NCBI GenBank assembly: GCA_030267965.1
Contig: BRYA01000661.1
Span: 16,744 to 80,743, forward strand
Origin: Triparma columacea
Taxonomy: Eukaryota; Sar; Bolidophyceae; Parmales; Triparmaceae
DNA: 64,000 nucleotides
Reading direction: 5' to 3'
Within the stretch, counting starts at the first letter, position 1; the number at the start of each line of letters is the position of its first letter. Positions 10,968-21,273 of the stretch are shown here, one piece after another. Both the position numbers and the translations under genes were made by a program. The notes under the pieces were generated by a model, which made no database searches, was not told the origin of the DNA, and saw nothing but the letters and a program-made list of their open reading frames with translations.

Positions 10968-11039
10968 TATTTGCAAAAAGCTAAAAAAATGCCAAAGTAG
11001 CCCCACAAAAATGGGATAGAAGAAAAGAAGAAAAAAACA
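10968..11039. promoter_or_regulatory. 72-bp bidirectional promoter region
   Basis: Only 72 bp, A-rich on the + strand, separate the start codons of the capping-like gene (-) and the Dus gene (+). Both transcripts deal with RNA maturation. Transcription start sites must lie here or overlap the opposite gene. Confidence 0.5.
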
Positions 11040-12494
11040 ATGTTGTCGATAGCACCCATGATTCAGTGGACGGATCATCACTACAGGTGCGCCCGCATTC
11101 ATGTCTCGATTTGTTTCAGGTGCTTGCAATTTAATTTCTTCCTCTCTAATCACTTGCCACCGCTACCCCCTCCTTTCTGAGCCCATTTGCACCCCTCACT
11201 GACACCTATTCGCATCCCCTTGCCTCGTGTCCCCCTCACTGACACCTATTCGCATCCTCTTGCCTCCTTTCCCCCTCTCTTTCCTATTATTATCCTTAGA
11301 ACCCTCTTCCGTTCAATATCATCTCACCCAACTCTCTACACAGAGATGATAATGGACTCGGCTCTTGTGCACCAGCACCGTATCAACCCCACCTTCCCCA
11401 CAATAGAGCCTTGGCTCCGCTGCGGCCCGTCAGAGGACCCTATAGCCGTTCAACTTGGCGGAGGCGGCCACTGTGATTCCCCTCACTCAGTAAATGAGGC
11501 GACAATTGAAACCTTTTGCCAAGCATCGGAGCTAGTTGTCGCCTACGGGCAGGGCCACAACGCCTTCCCCTTCAAGGAGCTGAACGTAAATTCTGGTTGT
11601 CCATCTGGCAAGGCTGTTTCCCGTGGTTTCGGTGCTGACCTCATGCGGCTGCGTTCATCTGACCACACCAGGGCGCTTTTATACCAAGCCTGCAGGAGAG
11701 TTGGAAACGACGTCGACGTCACCTTGAAGTGCAGGATAGGCTGTACGGAATATAATGAACGCCCGGGTAAGGACGCTAGGCTTGGCTACGATATGCTCCG
11801 GTCTTACGTGGACAGTGCGGTTAGCGCCGGGGTCAAGAAGGTAGTGCTTCACAGCAGGATTTGCGTGCTAAACGGATTCAGCACGGGGAAGAACAGGACT
11901 GTGCCCCCACTGGCCTACGACGTCACCCGGAGGGTGGCGAGGGACTTCCCAGGTATCGATGTTGTGGTTAACGGGGGGGTCGAGAACCTAGCGATGGCGG
12001 AGGAGATTTTAAAAGGAGAGTACGCGGGGAGAAACAGCGGGGGGGAGGACGAGCTCTGGGGTTGGAGGGAGGGGGAGAACTTGGAGGGGTGCAACCCCGC
12101 GGGCGTCATGGTGGGAAGGTGGGCTTATAATGATGTGTGCGGGATGTGGGATGCAGACAGCAGGTTCTACGGGAAGAAGGACAGGGACCCAACATTCAGG
12201 AGAATTTTGGAAGAGTACTTCGAGCACTGCGAGGGACTGGAGAGCAAGAATAATAAGTTAGACGGGCTACCCAATCTCGTGAAGCCCCTGCATAATGTGT
12301 TCTGCGGCTTGAAGGGAAACAAGCAGTATAAGCAGGATTTAGACCAGGCCGTCAAGGAGTGGGGGAAGGGGGGGGGAGGAAAGGTGGGAATTAGGGAAGT
12401 GGTCGAGGACGTGTTGGGGAGAGGGCATATTAAGGATGAGATTTTGGAGGGACCAATTTCGGCCCAACGGAGCAAGGAAAATAGAGAGGAGTGA
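11040..12494 (+). CDS. tRNA-dihydrouridine synthase, DusA-type
   Basis: A 47-bp first exon (11040-11086) and 11300-12494 encode 413 aa. The join gives MLSIAPMIQWTDHHYR|TLFR, which restores the Dus N-terminal A-P-M-x-x-x-T-D-x-x-x-R strand of the FMN barrel; the long exon alone would lack it. LYTEMI, AVQLGG, NVNSGCPSGKAVSRGFGADL (catalytic Cys at about residue 116, proton donor to uracil C5), TLKCRIG, HSR and VVVNGGV follow in DusA order. It reduces a uridine in the tRNA D-loop with NADPH and FMN. Length is slightly above the bacterial enzyme because of inserts near residues 280 and 350. The intron holds two near copies of a 33-bp unit (CTGACACCTATTCGCATCC) at 11198-11270. Confidence 0.88.
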
Positions 12495-12531
12495 TAGAAA
12501 CCTGTTGTTGTATTTGATCATCAATCCTTTG

Positions 12532-14539
12532 CTACGTTGTTTTTTTTTCCTCTTCCCCCTTTGCCAGCAGCGCCTCAGTTTCTTTTAGCTTCTCTCTAGC
12601 CTGCGCGACCTGCGGCTTGTCGTCGCCCCCGAATACGTCCAAGAATCCCCTGAGCAGCTTGGCCCTCAAGTCCAGCCCGTAGTCGTCCAAGGTCATGAAG
12701 ACGAAGTCCCCCGGCACCATGTGCCGTATGGCGAGACAGGGGTAAGGGGTCCGGAGGGGGAAGAAGTTGGCGTTTCGAAGGCCGCTGGCGTTGTTGGTTT
12801 CGTGGAACTCCCCTACCATCAGACCCTTCTCCACGAAGAAGGACTTTGCTTGGACCTGGACAGCGTCGATTATCTCGTGGGCTTGGGAACTCTTAACGTC
12901 AGGGAATACCAGGATAACAGCCTTGAACTGACGGAGGCGACCCTTGCTAGGCTCTAAACCCAGGAACACGGGGACGAAATCCTGCAGCAGCTTGACCAAT
13001 ATTTTCCTTACGATTTCCTCCTTGTTCTGCCCCATGGCCTCTCCGTCAACGAGGGAGCTCGTCCTGATGACGCTCATGTAGATGGAGTTCTTCTTCAAGC
13101 TAGTCGGGACGAAGGGACATACCGGGCCCCCGCGGCCGACCGAGGGGTGGGGCTTCGCCAGGAACTCGCAGACGTAGCAGAGCGTCGTCTGGAACTCGTT
13201 TGAGGACTCAAGCTCCGACGACCAGGTTTCTGACCGCTGTCTCATCATCTTCTTGGCCTCGACCTTCAAGTCAGAGGGCTCCCTCAAGCCGAGCATAGGC
13301 ATGGCCGCCATGGTCGCACCGCAGTCGCACTCGGGCATACCGTTCTCCAAAACTTTGTTGTCTATGTCAATAGGTGTCAGGAGCGTTATGTCGCTGGGTT
13401 TCAGATACTTTATGCGCCTCTTGGTGAGGGCCAAGTAAGACTGCTTCAAGGACGAGAAGGCCATTAGGGAACCAAGGGTGTAACCGAGAAAGTTGAATTT
13501 CCTGCCGTTCCAATTCCTGCTGGTTATCGGGATGAGTTAGTTTTAGAGCTTTTGTCATGCTTGTCTTTATCATTTTTTATCTTCAATCTATTCTTCTCGC
13601 CATGTGGTAAATTCAATTCTTACCTTGCCCCCTCACCCTGTAGCCTCAGTCCCAGGATCCCGCCCGCCAAGCCTATTCCGAGGGCGAGGCCACACTTTCT
13701 AGAGGCCGATGTCACGCCAACGATGATCCTTTGTATGATGGTGTCGCTCACGATCGACCCTCCGAATCCCACCATGACCTTGCCCTCCATCCTCATCCAC
13801 TTCAACCAGGCGCGAGTGCTGTCGTATATCACCTCCTCGCCGGTGGACTCTTCGCAACCGGTGGAATACCGAACGAGCTCTGAAATCGAAGGGTGGTCAC
13901 CAGCATACTTTGAGCGGTAGGCATAGTCGCAAACATTTCCAGGCCCAAGAACGAATGCTGTGGGGTTGTGGGTAACAGGTTAGGTAAATTAAGTAACTGT
14001 GGGACGTGTTCTCTTTTTGTGCCCGCGCGATGTCTCTCACCTCCTCCCGTCTGAAACACGTCCCCGGGCCAGATCGTCATAGTGCCATCCTTCTCAGCCA
14101 GCTCCTCCAGGTCAGGGTACTGTAGAGCCACCTCAGCAGCCAGTTTGGAAGCCTCAGGGTCGTCGAGCCTCAAAGACGACACACTCCTCTTTAAAGAAAA
14201 GATGCCATAACTCACACTTTGTGGCAGCTCCACACCCTTGGAAGGGTCACCATAAGTGTTCTCGTCAACATAGAGTTCCCCATCGAATTGCGTGATTTCG
14301 AGCCATCTCTTCGCTTGTTCCACTTTTCCGAGTGACACGCACACCAAATGAACGTCGTGTTTTTTCAACCTTGCTGCCAAATTGGATTCTACCATCCCGG
14401 CAACCTGCAAACGGCACCACCTACAACCCAGCTGCCTGAGAAAGATGAGACATATCCTTCGCCCATTCCAAAGATCCTGGATCTCAACTGTCTCGCCGGT
14501 AACCGCGCGGATCGTAGCTCGAGTGTTCAAGGCCTCCAT
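12532..14539 (-). CDS. Peroxiredoxin-like (AhpC/TSA, PRXL2-type) domain fused to DUF6875-like domain
   Basis: Exons 14539-14041, 13957-13624 and 13516-12532 (605 aa) join in phase. The first two make a thioredoxin-fold AhpC/TSA_2 domain: LIFLRQLGCRWCRLQ with C39-x-x-C42 as redox centre, and QTGGAFVLGPGNVCDYAYRS rebuilt across intron 1. A Gly-rich hydrophobic stretch near residue 265 may be a membrane segment. The third exon carries KPHPSVGRGGPVCPFVP and CDCG, features I associate with the bacterial DUF6875 family (memory, moderate certainty). Such PRXL2/SelU-like domains are linked to redox or prostaglandin reduction; the fusion suggests a lipid or thiol redox role, which is inference. The third exon acceptor is CAGCAG, so a NAGNAG choice adds or drops one codon. 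Ends 37 bp from the converging Dus gene. Confidence 0.72.
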
Positions 14540-14843
14540 GGGTATATGAGTCACAAAATACCACGTTTTTTCTGATCTTCTGTTTGGGCCTTCCTGAGAT
14601 CAGCCGGAAGAGGGTTTCCAAGGATCACACAAGCAAACCAAGGCAGCAAAAGAGGGGCTTACTTCAAAGGCACTGTGCACTGAAACATCGAAACGTCCGT
14701 TGCCAGGCGAGGAATTCTGCCTAGTGAAGCTAACGGTTGAGATAGGGGACGCGAATCTCCCGCCCAAGCCAAACATCTTGGCAACAGCTTTTGACGATAC
14801 ATATCATATATTGTGAAACACCTTGGCTGGCGTTGCGTTTAAG
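14540..14843. promoter_or_regulatory. Divergent intergenic region, Prx-like and triple-repeat membrane genes
   Basis: 304 bp between opposed start codons. A possible upstream small exon for the Prx-like gene (ATGTTTCAGTGC at about 14690 on the minus strand with a GTAAG donor) was tested but does not join in frame. No motif is assigned. Confidence 0.45.
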
Positions 14844-17800
14844 ATGGAGAAAAATGGGGGGGGGCATGGCTTGAGCATCGAGGTGACTTCGCTGAAGTCG
14901 GTGGGCTCTCCGAATCAAAGCCCATTCCCTTCTCCTAAGAATTTCCCATCGAGCCCTATTACCCCTGTAAATTCTCCCCAGAAGATCCTCGCGAGAGGGT
15001 TTCTGATGTTCTTCACGCTCTTGTACGCCCTTGAGGTCGTATTTTGGTTCACCAACACCGAGTTCAACTTCCCCCACTACTTTGATTTCTACTCGAGCAG
15101 TATCTCAAACATACAGATCCCTCAGGTCCTCGCCCCAATGTCTGCCCAGGCAGTGTTCACGCACTGGATGCTTCATATTGAGAAGATTTACGTGAATAGT
15201 GACCCAAGGGATCCTTGTCCGATTCCTCCTGAACCTCAAGTGGGTTGGAACCCATTTTCGAAGCTCAGGTGGGTGAGAGCATTTGTTTGCTTGCAAGGCC
15301 CCTACGCTCCTTCATCAGTAATCCTATTTCTTGCGCTTTTTAACACTAACACAAACCTTCGCTCCTCCCTCACCCTCCCGCCCCCCCCCCCCCCTCTCAG
15401 GGAAGACCAAATTTCAACCCTACTCCTTAAGGCACACTTTGTGCTCCACAACGGCATGCTCGTTTTGACGTTGATTGGGTGCATAGTCTACGGAAAGATG
15501 GGCAACTCCTTTGAGGTCATAATGCAGGTTTCAATAATCCCCGTCTTGTACCACTTCTTCACCATCATGACGGTTACGATAAGACTTCGTCATGACACCC
15601 TCGAGCTGGAGAAGATGGCCGAGTACAGCTTCAGCTTTGGCCTCGGTACCATCTTTATTTGCATCTTTCTGGCGTCGGAGACGTTGGGTTGCTTCCTCTA
15701 CGACACGGACGCCATCCTGAGAGATGATGCTGACCGACTTGCAGACCTCTCGGACTTTGACTATGGTCCCAGGAAATGCTTCTCGACCTTATACGGTAAT
15801 TACATGCTTTCGTACAACGCAGTCTATGCGAATTTAACTTACGTGCTTTTGTACTGGCTCGTCGACTCCGACTTTCGAATCATAAGCCTAATGAGGCTAA
15901 AGTTGCCAAAGCAGTACACAATCGCCTTCATCATGCAGACAATTGCGTCCGTAATTTTCATTTTCTTTTTCTCTCAGAAGGAGTTCCCGACAAAGAGAAC
16001 AGATGAGGTGAGAATGGATGAGAATGGATGAGAATGAAATGGATGGAAGTGTATCATTGCGCTCTTCCCACCGCCTGCCAATCACTAACATGTTCCCCCC
16101 CGCGCGCACGCCCCGCCGCCGCCCGTCGCTGCAGTGGTGGCCATATGCAAAGACAATGTACATGGGGATGTGGGGCTACAGCCTCATCGTTCTATGCTAC
16201 AAAAACATCCCTTCCCTCACCGTCATCGGCTTTGACTCCAGATTCTTCTCAGAGCGCCACATGCTGATTATATCCGATACACAAGAAAAGAAGTTCTTCA
16301 AGAGCCCCGAGGTGCTCAATGAGGACATGGTTGACATCAAAATCTCAGCGGAGATGGATGCTCGGCATAAAGAAATGATGGAGGTTGTGGAGTACGAGGA
16401 AGAGGGAACTGACTTAATCCTTGGAGGGGGGGAGGTCGGAGGGGGAGTTGAGGGGGAGGAAGTAAGAGAGATGGAGCATGCTGAAATGTCCAAGAGAAGT
16501 CATGAAGTGCTGCAGAGCAAGGTGAGAAGGTGAAGAAGCTCGCCTCTTTTCGTCGTGATTTCGTTTCTAGCAATCATAAATAACCCTCGCCGGTTGTCGA
16601 TTCACTCCTTTCCCCCCTTTAAGGCCGAAGAGAAGACCCGCCCCTCTTCCCCCGTGGGGGATTTGGTGAGAAAGCATTTCGCCAAACCGTCGTGGCTGAA
16701 CCAATCCTTTCGTCACGGAAAAGCGGCCCTCGCCAAGGGAGTCACTAGCAAGAAGATGTTCGTGCTCCGCTTCATGCTTTGTTCCTTCTCCTATGCGCTC
16801 TTGGGGTTGTTCCTCTCCATGGTGAAAAATTTCGATTTCTACAAACTTTACTATTTTGACATGACAGGGGCCCTCTCCTTCTGCTCGGTGTGCGTTCATT
16901 ATAGCATCATGGCGCAATATCCTTCAATATACGACAAGAGTGCCTACTTGGATTCGAAACCTCTCTGGGACCCAATCCTTGAAAACGGGAGACAAGTCAG
17001 GTCGAATTTTCGATGGGGTAGGCTCATCCAAATGGTTGTGTCTCCAAAATTGCAGTTCTACCTGCACAACATCTGTGTTTTCGGATGGAGGATTGTTGGG
17101 GCCATGATGGGGGTTGGAAATTACGGAATGTCTGATGTTGTAATTGCAGTTGCTAGCTTCATCATGGCCATGTTCATATACTACTACATCATCAGGCGCA
17201 TGTGCGCCGCCCTGCGCCAGAGGATGGAGCCGGGATACTCGTCAGATAATGGTGTCGAATTGAAGGAGAAACTTTTCCTCGATGGAATGAGCTCTCTAGC
17301 TGTGACGGTTTTCTTCGTCTTTGAGGTATTTGGCTGCGTTATCCAAGTACAGGAAGACCCTCTGCTGACCTCAGAGGACGTTCTCAAGGAGACCTGCGGG
17401 CTGTACAAGATGGCGAACACATCCATGGCCATCAACATAGTGTTCATTCAAATCATGAATCACCTTACTTTCTCTGAAATGAGTGGAGTCGAGCTCTTCA
17501 CCTTCAAGATGAGGCGCTATCACCTCGTCGCCTTCTTTATAGTGCTCATACCTTGCTATACATCCGTGTTTCTGTTCAGCAGGAGGGAGCAGGTGGACTC
17601 GTTGAACATGGACGACATTGACTTCTTCAAGCAGCCGCTGTTGAAGGTTGCGACGGTTGTGGGAGGGACGTACTTTTCCTTCATCTGGGTAATTATCCTC
17701 GTTATTTTGGGATATAGAGCCAAGCGCGTTCGAGATTACGATTTTTTCGCCAGTGATATCGAGGCCATTAAAAACAGGTTCGCCCCAGAGGAGGAACCAG

Positions 17801-19522
17801 ACGAAGGTAGACCGTCACAAAATGAGAGAGCTTCGATCGCATCGTGGGAGAAGCTGAAGGGGAATATGGGCGCTGTCGCAGCCGCTGTCAGGGAAAGTGA
17901 AAGCGCGACAGAGGACGAGAATACGACGGAAGTTCTAAAGCGAGGGAGGGCTATTTCGGCTGTCACGAAGTTCACCCAGAACAAGAAGATATACGAAGGG
18001 AGGAAGGCCACCCACAGGCGATTGTGGATCCTAAAGGTCGTTCTCTCCTTCGGCACTATTCTCTTCGTCGTTGCGCAGGTGTTTTATCTCGTCTCTTATT
18101 CCTCGAAAAACACTGAATCCTCAAAAAAATCCAAGGGGTTGGCGTACATTGCTCAGCCCCTGTCGTTTGCCTGCTGCATGATGCACTACTTCTGCGACAT
18201 TGACATCGAGAATGAGAGCGTATCTATAAGCAGGCGGATAAAGCTGCAGTTTTTGTTGGGGACGGAGGGGAGGGGATCAACTTTTGAGGTGAGGGATTAT
18301 TAAGTCGCTACATTCGGTTCCAATCCATCCCACTAATACCCCCTCGATTTCGCAGTACGTTCACATCTTCTTGCACATCGTCGCGCACACCATCATTCCG
18401 ATGGTGATGTATGGTCTTGAGGGGGGGGAGAAATTGTGGAACGTGCTCGCGTCTGTGTGCGTGTTCTTTTTGTGGCTGTACTTCCTCTTTCTGTGCAGGG
18501 AAGTGAGGGTGCAATTGGATGAAAAGCACAAGACGCTTCTAGAGATAGAAAAGACTTTAGAGAGGTTCTTCGGGGAGTGTTTTGCGGCGCTACTAGTCAT
18601 CATATACGTTAGCATGGAGGCTTCGGGGTGCATAGAGGGTGCTGTAGACCTGGACTTGGAGTGTAGCAGTTACTTCAACTCGGCCAGGATTTTCGCAGCA
18701 ACAATGGCGGTGCCGCTGGTGCTGTACGTCGCGACTTTCGTTGCGGATTTGAGCATGTATGATCTCATGACGAACAACGTCAACTTCGTGCTTGGTGCCG
18801 GCCTATTCATGACATTCCTGACGGGAGGCATCAGCGTTTTCGCTTTTGCCATTCGCACGTGGTCCTTCGACCCTGATGATCTGCCCTTCTTCTACACGTT
18901 GAACTTCATTGACTTCTGGGAAGTAATGATGTTCGGTGCAATCAACTTGGTGATGAAGGGTGTGCTCCATGACTGCAAGAAGTTGAGCCTTGACGATACG
19001 GAAAAGATGAATATACTTCAGCAGCTGGCCGAGGACATTATGTCAGTCGAGAGAGAGGTGGAGGAGTTTGAGAAGGTATTGCAGGTGGCCGAAGATGAAG
19101 GAGACCTCGAGAAAATTGACAAGCTCAAGTTGGCCTACGCTGGCCTGAAGAGGACGCAGAAGGAGATGCAGCATAGGGAGGCGGAGCTCGGGAGGAAGGG
19201 GACCTTGACGAGGCAGGAGTCCATCGAAGCGCTTCATAGAAGCAAGGCAAAGGTGATGAGGAGGCACAGTATCATTGCCGAAAAGAACATACTCCTGAAC
19301 GAGTCCGACACGGAGAGCCAGCTGAGGCACTGCCGAATAATACGACAGCTGAATGAGGCGGATATCGACGAGGACATTAAGGAGCGGGAATTCATCAGGA
19401 CATTGTTCGGGAGTCACGATGGAATGAGCGAGGAGGAAACGGGGGGAGACGGGGAGGGGGTGCACTACAGGGCAAGCAGAGGTTCAAGAATCAGCTCCAA
19501 CTGGTTGGGATTGATTGTGTAA
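14844..19522 (+). CDS. Large multi-pass membrane protein with three homologous repeats; family not recognised
   Basis: Five exons, 14844-15268, 15401-16007, 16135-16521, 16624-18288 and 18356-19522, join in phase to 1416 aa. Three regions of about six membrane helices each follow the same plan: a helix ending near FTHWMLHI / CVHYSIMA / CMMHYFCD; a helix with LH (H158, H621, H1035); and, 77-86 residues later, a helix with E-x-x-G-C (ETLGC 235, EVFGC 707, EASGC 1116). Before the latter lies a basic/acidic amphipathic segment (RLRHDTLELEK; RQRMEPGYSSD; REVRVQLDEKH). Acidic cytosolic linkers join the repeats and the tail has a coiled coil (about 1170-1270). I recognise no transporter or channel family; total near 18 helices. 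The 3-fold repeat suggests channel- or transporter-like symmetry within one chain. Function unknown. Confidence 0.75.
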
Positions 19523-19577
19523 GAATAACGGGAAAATAAATGAATGATGATAGGCGGCTGGTGTGTGAGCTTTTAAT

Positions 19578-21116
19578 TTACAAAGCCCTGGCACTTTTGG
19601 TCATGACAGAGAAACAATAATCGATGTCCTCCTCGTCTTGTTCGATTCCGCCACAGGCGACACGGATGACGATCTTCCCGTCAAGCTTCGTGTGGATGAT
19701 GAAGCAGTCGCCCGTTGCTTTCACGGCGTCAAGCAATTTCTTCTGGTCTTCCTCTGAACGACCTTTCCACCTGAAGCATACCAACGACAGTGATACGGGG
19801 GCGGCGAGCTCGAAGTCGTCGCTGGCCTCAATCTTTGCGGCCAGATATTTCGCCAGGTTAACACCGTTCTTCACGTGCTCCCTCATGCCCTGAGTTCCAA
19901 ACCTACGCATGACGAACCAAAGCTTCAAGGACCTAAACCTCCTGCCGAGAGGCATTTGCCAATGTTCGAAGTCGACGACCGCTCCGCTCTCGGAATGTGC
20001 ATTGCGGAGGTATTCAGGCTGCAAAGACAGCGCGTCGAGGATTGGTCGCCGGTTGGCAACGTAAAGGGCGGCAATATCGAATGGGCACATCAACTTCTTG
20101 TGGCAGTTGACGCAGAAAGAGTCAACGTCTTCCAATCCCACGAACTTGTCGCGGTATTCTGGCAAACAGGCGTAGGCTCCGCCGTACGCAGCATCAACGT
20201 GGACCCACAAGTCGTACTTCTTTGCCACTGCATTAATGGGGGGCAGAGGATCAAATGCGCACGATGAAGTAGTACCTGTAGTCGCGACTACGGCGATCGG
20301 TGTCAGTCCCTTCTTGATGTCCTCTTTAATCTGCTTTTCGAGATCGTCGGCCTGAAGGGTGAGGTTGTTGGAAGGCGACGTCTTAATCGAACGGAATTGG
20401 GTTCCTATTATCATGGTTGCTTTTTCTGCAATGGCGTGCGTTTGGTCGCTGATATAGACAACCATCTTGCTCCTATCGGCATCCTTCCTCTTGGCTGCGG
20501 CGAGCAAGACAACAGTCGCGCTTTCGCCAGCAGATCCCTGGATTACGCCACCACCGGGCCCGGGACTGCTGTGAAGGAAGCAGTCGGGAAGATTCAGAAA
20601 CTGTGCCAACCAGTCGAGTGTCACGACCTCCAATTCAGTGCAAGCAGGACTGGCAATCCAATCGAAGCCCATGACATTCAATCCAGCACAGAGTGTTTCG
20701 CCGAGAACAGCGGGGTAGCTGGCGTGGGGCTTAAAGTAGGCGAAAAATTTGTTCGATGCCTCCCAGTTTGTCAAACCAGGGAGAATTTTCGAGTCCAAGT
20801 CGGACATGATTGCCTCATAAGATTCTGGAGAATTCGGTGCCGAGGTTGGAAGAGCCTTCTGCAAGTAGTTGGGCTCAACGCGAGAGATCACCGGGAGGTC
20901 TCTGCACGATTCGCGGTAGTCCGATATCCATCGAAGAAGCTTGCCCCCCCACGCGTTGAAGTCCTCAGCAGTTGTCGCTGGATACTTATGCTTAGTCGGG
21001 CGGGGACGAATATAATAATAAGCTATCATAGAAAGAGCGGACGCAGTACCGATGCTGATCGTGAAGGTGCTTACGGATAGAGTTATGGTCAAAGTATTAC
21101 CCTTCGTTGAAATCAT
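19578..21116 (-). CDS. Group II PLP-dependent decarboxylase (aromatic-L-amino-acid/tyrosine decarboxylase-like), membrane-anchored
   Basis: Single exon, 512 aa from the ATG at 21116. Typical group II features: FFAYFKPHASYPAVLGE, the substrate-loop GVIQGSAGESATVVLLAA, VVATTGTTSSCAFDPL, HVDAAYGGAYACLPEY (PLP aspartate) and the Schiff-base lysine motif CHKKLM, with K in place of the usual W after HK. It should convert an aromatic L-amino acid (tyrosine, DOPA, tryptophan) to the amine and CO2. Unlike the soluble enzymes of animals and plants it begins with a hydrophobic segment (residues about 8-38), consistent with a membrane anchor or signal. An upstream in-frame ATG at 21245 would add 43 residues including a second hydrophobic run and leave only 28 bp to the ABCA start. 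Substrate cannot be fixed from sequence. Confidence 0.85.
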   Translation of the reverse strand: MISTKGNTLTITLSVSTFTISIGTASALSMIAYYYIRPRPTKHKYPATTAEDFNAWGGKLLRWISDYRESCRDLPVISRVEPNYLQKALPTSAPNSPESYEAIMSDLDSKILPGLTNWEASNKFFAYFKPHASYPAVLGETLCAGLNVMGFDWIASPACTELEVVTLDWLAQFLNLPDCFLHSSPGPGGGVIQGSAGESATVVLLAAAKRKDADRSKMVVYISDQTHAIAEKATMIIGTQFRSIKTSPSNNLTLQADDLEKQIKEDIKKGLTPIAVVATTGTTSSCAFDPLPPINAVAKKYDLWVHVDAAYGGAYACLPEYRDKFVGLEDVDSFCVNCHKKLMCPFDIAALYVANRRPILDALSLQPEYLRNAHSESGAVVDFEHWQMPLGRRFRSLKLWFVMRRFGTQGMREHVKNGVNLAKYLAAKIEASDDFELAAPVSLSLVCFRWKGRSEEDQKKLLDAVKATGDCFIIHTKLDGKIVIRVACGGIEQDEEDIDYCFSVMTKSARAL

Positions 21117-21273
21117 CTTGTGGGTCCCTTGTTCCTTAAATGATTTGCCTCCCTTCCGAATCCGAATCCCTGTGAATCCTGACGACGAGAATGACAAGAA
21201 GCATCGCTCAATAGACCAGACCAGAAACAAAAAATAGCAAGACATCCTCAGGAGCGAAGTCAAAGAGCGCAGA

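Noticed and set aside
14641..14700. Small upstream exon for the Prx-like gene
   Set aside because: A candidate ATGTTTCAGTGC exon with GTAAG donor joins out of frame with the known exon and meets a stop.
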